The notes beneath the pieces are model-generated. The model did no database searches. It worked only from the letters and a program-made list of their open reading frames with translations, and was not told where the DNA came from. A DNA stretch of 5,014 bases from Acidobacteriaceae bacterium (lineage in GTDB: Bacteria > Acidobacteriota > Terriglobia > Terriglobales > Acidobacteriaceae). The stretch's first letter is position 1, and each line of letters opens with the position of its first letter. The stretch is taken from assembly GCA_003135315.1 (NCBI GenBank), contig PLBD01000174.1:1-5014 (forward strand), in the 5' to 3' direction. This document shows positions 1 to 5,014 of the stretch, piece by piece. A program made the translations under genes and the position numbers.

Positions 1-518
1 GCGCCGCTGATTGCATCCGGACTTAATTTGTTCCCGTGGGGAGTCGCCAGAACTGCCGGTCCCGAGACCCCGATTTCCGCTCCTGGCTCAAGCTCGACGC
101 TGAAAATCGCGGCGCGCTCGTCATCGAAAATCTGCGCAATCGTCGCTTTGCCACCGGCGACGCTGGGCACAGCTCCACGCTGCAGTTCGCCAGCTCGCGG
201 CAGCAACTCCACCACAACATTCCGAAACGGTTTATCGCCGAGATTTTCGACGACATGCACCAGTCCCGCCTCCAACAATTCGCACTCGCCATCGCTGTAA
301 CTTAAGCGCTTCGGTTCTTCGTCACTCGCTGCGCTGACGATCTCCGCGCCGCTCGCTACGTAAAGCAGATAGTCGTTGGGATGGTGATGGCAGAGCGAGC
401 GATCGTGCGGCGCGATCTCCACCGCAAACCCGCGCACAAACTCATTCGCAAAGACGAGATGGTGCCGTGGTTCCTGCTCTATCTCCACCACGTGCTTGCA
501 GTCGTAGGTCTGGTCCAT
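1..518 (-). CDS. Cupin-fold protein, C-terminus cut by window edge
   Basis: Reading from the ATG at 518 down to base 1 gives 172 codons with no stop, so the gene continues beyond the left edge. Residues about 20-105 form one cupin beta-barrel. Motif 1 is seen as the histidine cluster H44-H45-H46 followed by G57. Motif 2 is seen as G77, G85, H88 and N92 with nearly canonical spacing. The usual motif 1 glutamate position is a Tyr (Y50), so metal binding would rest on the three histidines. Residues about 125-172 repeat the strand pattern and look like the start of a second cupin domain, suggesting a bicupin. No signal peptide is visible, so it is probably cytoplasmic. Its ATG shares one base with the stop of the upstream permease gene (TAATG), so it is likely translated by coupling. 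The substrate and reaction cannot be told: cupins include dioxygenases, isomerases and sugar-binding regulators. The fold call is fairly sure, the function unknown. Confidence 0.8.
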   Translation of the reverse strand, partial: MDQTYDCKHVVEIEQEPRHHLVFANEFVRGFAVEIAPHDRSLCHHHPNDYLLYVASGAEIVSAASDEEPKRLSYSDGECELLEAGLVHVVENLGDKPFRNVVVELLPRAGELQRGAVPSVAGGKATIAQIFDDERAAIFSVELEPGAEIGVSGPAVLATPHGNKLSPDAISG

Positions 519-1768
519 TACTCGTGCCGCAGGCACTCGACCGGATCGAGCCGGGCGGCAGTATTTGCCGGGGTGATGCCGAAGCCGATCCCAACGGCGC
601 AGGAAACCGTCAGGGCAATGACCGCCGAAAGAGAAGACACGGGAACATGGTGGTTGGTGAAAATCTGGATCGAGACCGGAATGCCTACTCCAATGAGCGT
701 TCCGACGGTGCCGCCCAGCAGCGCAATCAGGACCGCCTCGAAAAGGAATTGCAACAGGATCGCCCTGCGGGTGGCGCCTACGGCTTTGCGCACGCCGATC
801 TCGTGGATGCGCGTATGCACCGTGGCCATCATGATATTCATGATCCCGATGCCGGCCGCAACCAATGTCACCGCCGCAAACAGCAGCAGCACCGACGTGA
901 AGGCGTTGGCCGTCTTGTTGGCCAGCCGGAGCACTTCGGTCATGTTGTTGACGTTGTACACCGATTCCGGCCGGTGGCGGGCAGCGATCACGGCTTGTAT
1001 TTTCTCCGTGGCAGCGGGAATGCCAGCGGCATCGAACATGGAAAAATAGATCTGGTTGACCGCCGGAGTGCCGGACATGGAGCGGGCAACGCTGTAGGGA
1101 ATCAGGACGGTATCATCCTCGATCTCGGAACGGCCCAGCGTATCGACGCTTTCGCGGAAGGTGCCGATGATCACGAACGGGACTTCCTGAATCTTGATGG
1201 TTTGTCCCAGCGCGAGGTCGAGTGAGCCGAACTGACGACGCGCCAGGCTTTCGGTGATCAAAGCAACTTTATTTCCGGATTGCGAGTCCGACTGGTCGAA
1301 AAACCTTCCCGCACTGGCGATGATGCGCCGCACCTGCTGATACTGCGGGTCAACGCCCAATACGAGAATGTCCTGCTCCTTGCCGGAGCCGACGACCATG
1401 CGCTGTTGCATGTTCATGACGGGCGAGGCTTCTTTCACTCCCGGCACCTGTTGCTCGACGGCGGTCATGTCCTTGGCGGTCAGGTAGTCGGCAGCGGCCA
1501 CATTGGAGGAGGCGCTGGATATTCCGGAATACTCGGCCCAGATGACGTTGGTGCCGACGTTTTCGATCTGGGTCAGCACATAGCGCTTGCCGGTCAGCGC
1601 AACCGTGACGACCAGGATCAACGCCGCGGTGCCGACCGCCATGCCGAGGGCCGTCATCACGGCGCGCAGTTTGTCGGCGCGCAGCGAGTCGATTCCCATT
1701 GCCAGAATCTCGCGCCACACCAGGGCCCCGGAAAGGTCCAAGCGCGATAAGGTCGAAGGCGCAGGCAT
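518..1768 (-). CDS. ABC transporter permease, MacB/FtsX type
   Basis: This is a 416-residue inner-membrane protein with the standard MacB-like layout. A basic N-terminal segment with the typical SLRADKLRAVMTALG stretch (residues 28-42) leads into helix 1 (about 37-58). A large extracytoplasmic domain (MacB_PCD type) covers about 60-288. Three helices follow in the FtsX domain (about 289-315, 336-365 and 380-403). The segment HEIGVRKAVGATRRAIL (322-338) is the family hallmark between helices 2 and 3, and the tail with AARLDPVECLRHE is the usual FtsX-permease ending. Family members use ATP hydrolysis by a separate or fused ATPase to drive mechanical work on periplasmic partners, such as export of macrolides, peptides or lipoproteins. 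Here neither an ATPase domain nor a neighbouring ATPase or membrane-fusion gene is visible, so the partner must lie outside the window. The start follows the upstream EamA stop by 5 bases, with a weak GGTAGG upstream. Family assignment is strong; the substrate is unknown. Confidence 0.93.
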   Translation of the reverse strand: MPAPSTLSRLDLSGALVWREILAMGIDSLRADKLRAVMTALGMAVGTAALILVVTVALTGKRYVLTQIENVGTNVIWAEYSGISSASSNVAAADYLTAKDMTAVEQQVPGVKEASPVMNMQQRMVVGSGKEQDILVLGVDPQYQQVRRIIASAGRFFDQSDSQSGNKVALITESLARRQFGSLDLALGQTIKIQEVPFVIIGTFRESVDTLGRSEIEDDTVLIPYSVARSMSGTPAVNQIYFSMFDAAGIPAATEKIQAVIAARHRPESVYNVNNMTEVLRLANKTANAFTSVLLLFAAVTLVAAGIGIMNIMMATVHTRIHEIGVRKAVGATRRAILLQFLFEAVLIALLGGTVGTLIGVGIPVSIQIFTNHHVPVSSLSAVIALTVSCAVGIGFGITPANTAARLDPVECLRHE

Positions 1769-1773
1769 AGCTA

Positions 1774-2145
1774 TTACCTACCGATGACGACCAGAGTCAC
1801 TCCGATGCAAACCAACGCGATACCGATCCAGCGCTGCCAGCTTACGCGTTCTCCGAGGAAGAAGATACCGCCCAGCGCGCCCACCAGATAGCTCAACGCG
1901 GTGACCGGAACCACGAAGCTGACATCCTCGAATGACAACAACAGCAGCAGCGAGAAGAATGCCGTTGCCATCATGGCCACTCCGATCCAGATCCACTTCA
2001 CGCGCAGCGCGCGCCCCAAGAGCCTGAGAACCGCCGACGGCCGGAATTTCTCCGGCTCCCCGGTCTCTTTCATGGCCCGGCCAAGACACAGCTCGCCTCC
2101 GGTGCCAACCACGATGATCAACCCAAAGAGTATGTATTCCAGCAT
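1774..2145 (-). CDS. Small EamA/DMT-family membrane protein, second of a pair
   Basis: This 123-residue protein is almost entirely membrane. Four helices lie at about 3-22, 51-71, 76-98 and 103-121, with one hydrophilic loop at 23-50. The segment from about 85 to 118, containing GIFFLGERVSWQRWIGIAL and ending in a GV-rich helix, is the signature of the second half of an EamA (DMT) domain. The length is that of a half-size EamA or small-multidrug-resistance protein (about 105-130 residues), which work as dimers. It is clearly a paralogue of the gene just upstream: both have AMK-x-TG after helix 1 and the LGE-[KR]-VS signature. The ATG overlaps the upstream stop by one base (TGATG), which favours a heterodimer made in equal amounts. 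Known proteins of this design are ArnE/ArnF (lipid-linked aminoarabinose flippase) and paired SMR exporters. Membrane topology and family are well supported; the substrate is not. Confidence 0.85.
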   Translation of the reverse strand: MLEYILFGLIIVVGTGGELCLGRAMKETGEPEKFRPSAVLRLLGRALRVKWIWIGVAMMATAFFSLLLLLSFEDVSFVVPVTALSYLVGALGGIFFLGERVSWQRWIGIALVCIGVTLVVIGR

Positions 2146-2558
2146 CAGTCGGGATTCTCGGTGGTGCGGGGATGGGTACCGCGAATGAAAGACACGCCGA
2201 GACAGATGACCGCAATGCCGGCCCAGTGCAGAGGCGAAACCTTCTCACCCAGCAGGAAGACACCGAGCAGCGCGATCATGACATAGCCGAGCGCGGCGGC
2301 GGGCTGCACATAGCTGTAGTCGGCGACCGAAAGCGCCAGCATGAAGGCCACGATAAACGTGATGAGACAGGCAATGCCGGCCCAGATGGTGAACGAACCG
2401 AACACCTGCAAGAAGACATGCAGCAACTCAGATGGAGGCCAGTATCTGATGGGACCGGTCTGCTTCATGGCCTTGGCAATCAACAGGTTACCGATCGGGC
2501 CGGCGACCACCATGACAGCAATCAACAAATAGGTTTTCAGATGGATACGAGTGTGCAT
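2145..2558 (-). CDS. Small EamA/DMT-family membrane protein, first of a pair
   Basis: This 137-residue four-helix protein has helices at about 8-30, 55-77, 82-102 and 108-125 and a short polar tail. Residues 90-122, with GVFLLGEKVSPLHWAGIAV, carry the EamA end-of-domain signature. A 25-residue polar loop follows helix 1 and starts with AMKQTG, matching AMKETG in the next gene, so the two arose by duplication. The gene leads the minus-strand operon. The ATG is the only plausible start: an in-frame TGA lies five codons upstream, and the next Met (residue 16) would cut into helix 1. No clear Shine-Dalgarno sequence precedes it. Half-size EamA proteins act as dimers in the inner membrane, moving small molecules or lipid-linked sugars. 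The tandem pair resembles ArnE/ArnF in size and arrangement, but I cannot tell a flippase from a drug or metabolite exporter by sequence alone. Confidence 0.85.
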   Translation of the reverse strand: MHTRIHLKTYLLIAVMVVAGPIGNLLIAKAMKQTGPIRYWPPSELLHVFLQVFGSFTIWAGIACLITFIVAFMLALSVADYSYVQPAAALGYVMIALLGVFLLGEKVSPLHWAGIAVICLGVSFIRGTHPRTTENPD

Positions 2559-2673
2559 TCGCGCGGTTGATCAGCCCGATGGAACCGGGCGCATCGTAGT
2601 CATGGTACACGAACTCCAGGACACGCTGACCTTCCCGGCCCGGCGCCTGTCCCGCCCGCCCACTATGTTAGTT

Positions 2674-2682
2674 TAGTTACTA
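2674..2682. repeat. Short palindrome TAGTTACTA, possible operator
   Basis: The sequence TAGT-T-ACTA is a perfect 9-base inverted repeat centred on 2678, within the AT-rich island upstream of the amidotransferase ribosome binding site. Its position just before a translation start in a divergent promoter region would suit a regulator site. At this length it could easily occur by chance, and I know of no regulator to assign to it. Confidence 0.2.
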
Positions 2683-2690
2683 GGCACTTC

Positions 2691-2696
2691 GGAGGT
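2691..2696 (+). promoter_or_regulatory. Ribosome binding site GGAGGT for the amidotransferase gene
   Basis: GGAGGT is a full match to the anti-Shine-Dalgarno core, but 16 bases separate it from the GTG at 2713, more than the usual 5-10. No alternative start exists nearer to it: going upstream in frame there is no ATG, GTG or TTG before the TAG at 2674. The Cys that must be residue 2 also fixes the start at 2713. The site is therefore probably real but unusually far from the start codon. Confidence 0.5.
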
Positions 2697-2712
2697 CCCA
2701 GGCCAAAACATC

Positions 2713-4644
2713 GTGTGCGGGATAGTTGGTTTCACACATAAGGACGGATTGCCGCGTCCGGAGCGGATTGCAGCGGCTACGGCGACCCTGGTCCATCGCG
2801 GACCGGACCAGCAAGGCGTCTACGAATCCGCTACGTGTTCTCTTGGCGCAACCCGCCTGAAGATCCTCGACCTGGAGTCCGGCGACCAGCCCATTCGCTC
2901 CGACGACGGCGACACCACCATCGTCTTCAACGGCGAGATCTATAACCACCTGGAAATCCGCGCTGAACTGGAGAAGCTGGGACACAGCTTTCACAGCCAC
3001 TGCGACACGGAAACCGTTCTTCACGCCTTTATCCAGTGGGACACGGATTGCTTCCAGAAGCTGCGCGGCATGTTCGCAATCGCGCTGTGGACCAACTCCG
3101 CCAAACGGCTGGTGCTGGCCCGCGACCGCGTCGGGATCAAGCCGCTTTATATTGCCCGCGAAGGCGAAGAGTTGTACTTCGGCTCCGAGCTGAAGGCGAT
3201 CCTGATTCATCCCGAGATCGAGCGCAACCTCAGCTTGCAGGCTTTGGACTGCTACCTCGCGCTGAATTACATCCCCGCGCCCTGGACGATGATCGAGGGG
3301 ATCTTCAAGGTGATGCCGGGCACTTGGGTGGAGTGGCGCAACGGCGCGATGCGCTCGGAGACATACTGGACTTTGCCTTCGCCGCACGCCGTCCATCGCA
3401 CGCTCGACTCGGCTTGCGAGGAGCTGGATTCCCTGCTGCAACAGTCGGTGAAGGAGCACTTGATCTCCGACGTTCCGCTCAGCGTCTGGCTCAGCGGCGG
3501 CCTGGATTCCTCGACCATTCTGCACTACGCTTCGCGGGCGTCTTCGTCGCAGGTAAAGACATTCTCCATCTCATTCCGCGGGCGCAGTTTTGACGAGAGC
3601 AGTTACATCCGGAAGATGGTGGAGCAATATGACACCCAGCACGAAGAGCTGGACTTAAGCCCCGAGCAAGATTTGGAAGGCGCGATCCGGGAGTTCGCCT
3701 ATTACTCCGATGAGCCCAGCGCGGACGCGGGCGCACTGCCGCTGTGGTTCCTGGCCAAGTTGCGCCGGACGCGCACCGAGGTCGCGCTTAGCGGTGAAGG
3801 CGCCGACGAATTGTTTGGCGGCTACCTGACGTACCGCGCCAGCCGCATTGCTGCGAATCTGCGGCGGCTGCCTTTCGGCACGCTGCGCTTCGGGCAGCGC
3901 CTGATGCAGGCATGGCCCGTCTCCGACGAGAAGATCGGCCTGGAATATAAAGTCAATCGACTCCTGGCGGGCAGCTTGATGTCGGCCGACCGCGGGCATG
4001 TCTTCTGGAATGGCACATTTTCCGATCGCGAGAAGCAGCGCTTGGCGGCGGACGAGCTTCCTCCAGCGCTGGACGATGTTCTGGCGCAACTGCGCGCGCA
4101 GTTGGGAAGAAACGGCAGCGACCTGAACGCCTATCTGTGGTTCGATCAAAAGTACTATCTGCCGGATGATATTCTGGTGAAGTCGGACCGCATCAGCATG
4201 GCCCATTCGCTGGAGGTGCGGCCGCCCTTTCTCGACCACCGTATCGTCGAGTTTGCCAACCGGCTTCCGGCGTCGCTGAAGATTTCAGGCTCGCGGCAAA
4301 AGGTGGTCCTCCAGCAGTTGATGAAAGATAAGCTGCCGCATTCCGTACTGCACAGGCCGAAGCTTGGCTTCGACATCCCGGCGCATGACTGGATGCGCGG
4401 GCCGCTGCGGACGCTGCTGGTGGAAACCCTGAGTGCGGGCAGCGCGGAATATCCGGAAATCTTTCGTCCCGATGTGCTGGCGACCCATCTAAAGGACCAT
4501 CTGGAAAGGCGAGTCAATATTGGCTATCACTTATGGGGATTGATGATCCTGTTCTTGTGGATGAAAAAGTGGAACATCCGGCCGCCGCGGGCCGCCACAG
4601 CGAACCCGCTGGTTTCCACTACCGGAGTTGGAGCGTATACCTAG
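2713..4644 (+). CDS. asnB: Glutamine-dependent asparagine synthetase-like amidotransferase
   Basis: This 643-residue protein is a class II glutamine amidotransferase fused to an ATP-pyrophosphatase synthetase domain. It releases ammonia from glutamine and passes it to an acid activated with ATP, classically aspartate to asparagine. The N-terminal domain (about 2-215) starts CGIVGF, with Cys2 as nucleophile after Met removal. It also has HRGPD (28-32), R48, FNGEIYN (72-78) with N73 and E75, and D98 in CDTE. The synthetase domain (about 230-610) has the ATP-binding SGGLDSS (261-267), SGEGADELFGGY (360-371), and the YLPDDILVKSDR...EVRPPFLDHR block (482-510). All key residues seem intact. The GTG start is fixed by Cys2. 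It is longer than the roughly 550-residue E. coli AsnB, in the range of enzymes also found in polysaccharide and exosortase-linked loci. The overlap with a downstream membrane glycosyltransferase hints at a glycan role, such as amidation of a sugar acid, but true asparagine synthesis is equally possible. Confidence 0.95.
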   Translation: MCGIVGFTHKDGLPRPERIAAATATLVHRGPDQQGVYESATCSLGATRLKILDLESGDQPIRSDDGDTTIVFNGEIYNHLEIRAELEKLGHSFHSHCDTETVLHAFIQWDTDCFQKLRGMFAIALWTNSAKRLVLARDRVGIKPLYIAREGEELYFGSELKAILIHPEIERNLSLQALDCYLALNYIPAPWTMIEGIFKVMPGTWVEWRNGAMRSETYWTLPSPHAVHRTLDSACEELDSLLQQSVKEHLISDVPLSVWLSGGLDSSTILHYASRASSSQVKTFSISFRGRSFDESSYIRKMVEQYDTQHEELDLSPEQDLEGAIREFAYYSDEPSADAGALPLWFLAKLRRTRTEVALSGEGADELFGGYLTYRASRIAANLRRLPFGTLRFGQRLMQAWPVSDEKIGLEYKVNRLLAGSLMSADRGHVFWNGTFSDREKQRLAADELPPALDDVLAQLRAQLGRNGSDLNAYLWFDQKYYLPDDILVKSDRISMAHSLEVRPPFLDHRIVEFANRLPASLKISGSRQKVVLQQLMKDKLPHSVLHRPKLGFDIPAHDWMRGPLRTLLVETLSAGSAEYPEIFRPDVLATHLKDHLERRVNIGYHLWGLMILFLWMKKWNIRPPRAATANPLVSTTGVGAYT

Positions 4645-5014
4645 CGCTGCTGTTGATCGCGGGGTCGGTATACCTCACCGGGGTCATCTCTCCTCCATCG
4701 CTGCAAGACGATGTGGATTCAGTACAGGCGCAGATCGCCCGCACCATGCTGACGACGGGCGACTGGGTCACGGCCCGTCTCGATGGCGTTGCCTATCTCG
4801 AGAAGCCGCCGCTGGTGTACTGGATGATGGCTTGCTCCTATAAGGTCTTTGGCGTCCGCGACTGGGCGGCGCGATTGCCTATCGCGCTGTTCTGCGTGGG
4901 GCTCTCCCTGCTGACCGCGGCCTTTGGGATGTGGGCCTTCGGCAGGAAGGCCGGCTTCTATGCCGGCTTGTGCATGGCGACCTGCGTCGGTCTCTACATC
5001 TTCACCCGAGTTCT
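4569..5014 (+). CDS. ArnT/PMT-family membrane glycosyltransferase, N-terminal part
   Basis: The frame is open to the right edge, so only the first 148 residues or so of what is usually a 500-600 residue protein are present. Counting from the GTG at 4569, a short polar N-terminus precedes helix 1 (about 22-40). The first extracytoplasmic loop holds the D47-D48-x-D50 cluster, then GDW (64-66) and YLEKPPLVYW (76-85), the hallmarks of ArnT/PMT_2 transferases. A charged AARLP (100-104) leads into helices at about 104-124 and 127-145. These GT-C enzymes transfer sugar from a polyprenyl-phosphate donor to lipid A, protein or other envelope acceptors on the outer face of the inner membrane; the loop Asp residues are catalytic in the family. 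The start is uncertain: ATG 4533, GTG 4557 and GTG 4569 are all in frame, and none has a good ribosome binding site. A TTG at 4653 would avoid overlap but cut helix 1. All upstream options overlap the amidotransferase gene by 76 bases or more. Confidence 0.85.
   Translation, partial: MEHPAAAGRHSEPAGFHYRSWSVYLALLLIAGSVYLTGVISPPSLQDDVDSVQAQIARTMLTTGDWVTARLDGVAYLEKPPLVYWMMACSYKVFGVRDWAARLPIALFCVGLSLLTAAFGMWAFGRKAGFYAGLCMATCVGLYIFTRV

Larger units (their letters stand above)
2559..2712. promoter_or_regulatory. Divergent intergenic region
   Basis: These 154 bases separate the first codons of the minus-strand EamA operon and the plus-strand amidotransferase gene, so both promoters should lie here. 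The part next to the EamA gene (2559-2660) is GC-rich and includes the 6-base palindrome GGCGCC (2642-2647). The part next to the amidotransferase gene has an AT-rich island (2664-2682) with stops in several frames, then a GGAGGT ribosome binding site. TATGTT at 2664-2669 could be a -10 element for the plus strand, but nothing resembling TTGACA lies at the right distance. The promoter role is inferred from gene layout, not from a matched promoter. Confidence 0.5.

Noticed and set aside
23..305. Short frames on both strands near the left edge
   Set aside because: They are out-of-frame readings of the cupin gene, whose own frame is open through the edge and has the cupin motifs.
381..1225. Two long plus-strand frames opposite the permease and cupin genes
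   Set aside because: They oppose a permease with clear MacB/FtsX motifs and a cupin with clear motifs; their own translations show no hydrophobic pattern or domain.
2585..2643. CCGGGC and GCCCGG inverted repeat across the intergenic gap as a terminator or attenuator
   Set aside because: The 6-base arms are separated by 47 bases and no T-run follows, so a stable terminator hairpin is not supported.
2680..3525. 281-codon minus-strand open frame opposite the amidotransferase gene
   Set aside because: It lies antisense to a gene with intact catalytic motifs, its translation is of low complexity (rich in Q, A, R and V) with no recognisable domain, and long antisense frames are common in GC-rich coding DNA.
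3036..3593. 185-codon plus-strand frame inside the amidotransferase gene
   Set aside because: Its translation is rich in Arg, Pro, Ala and Gly as expected for an out-of-frame reading, with no domain, and it sits wholly within a conserved gene.
4628..4843. 71-codon plus-strand frame after the amidotransferase gene
   Set aside because: It is out of frame with the ArnT/PMT-like reading, which shows the EKPP and GDW motifs and continues to the edge.

Overview
The window is a GC-rich bacterial stretch with densely packed genes on two divergent arms and no RNA genes, insertion sequences or CRISPR. The GC-rich codon use and the mix of a MacB/FtsX-type permease, small EamA proteins, an AsnB-type amidotransferase and an ArnT/PMT-type glycosyltransferase fit a soil-type Gram-negative bacterium. 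Acidobacteriota is my best guess, but this is an impression and no marker gene is present to prove it.

Left arm, minus strand, read from 2558 down to 1: two small four-helix EamA-type membrane proteins (2145-2558 and 1774-2145), an ABC transporter permease with MacB-like periplasmic and FtsX domains (518-1768), and a cupin-fold protein (518 to beyond the left edge). The junctions are TGATG, a 5-base gap, and TAATG, so the four genes are almost certainly one operon with translational coupling. The cupin gene is cut by the window edge, as is the last gene on the right arm.

The two arms are separated by a 154-base intergenic region (2559-2712). It should hold the promoters for both directions, although I see no convincing sigma-70 promoter. 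It contains a short AT-rich, stop-rich island with a 9-base palindrome, and a GGAGGT ribosome binding site.

Right arm, plus strand: a class II glutamine-dependent asparagine synthetase-like amidotransferase (2713-4644, GTG start giving the catalytic Cys2). It overlaps the beginning of an ArnT/PMT-family membrane glycosyltransferase that runs off the right edge (about 4569 to 5014).

The most interesting reading is a cell-envelope glycan locus. The tandem small EamA proteins resemble the ArnE/ArnF arrangement, a two-subunit lipid-linked sugar flippase. The divergent glycosyltransferase belongs to the family that uses polyprenyl-phosphate sugars as donors, and AsnB-like enzymes also occur in surface polysaccharide loci. 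This link is an inference from gene order and family membership. The permease and cupin have no obvious role in it.
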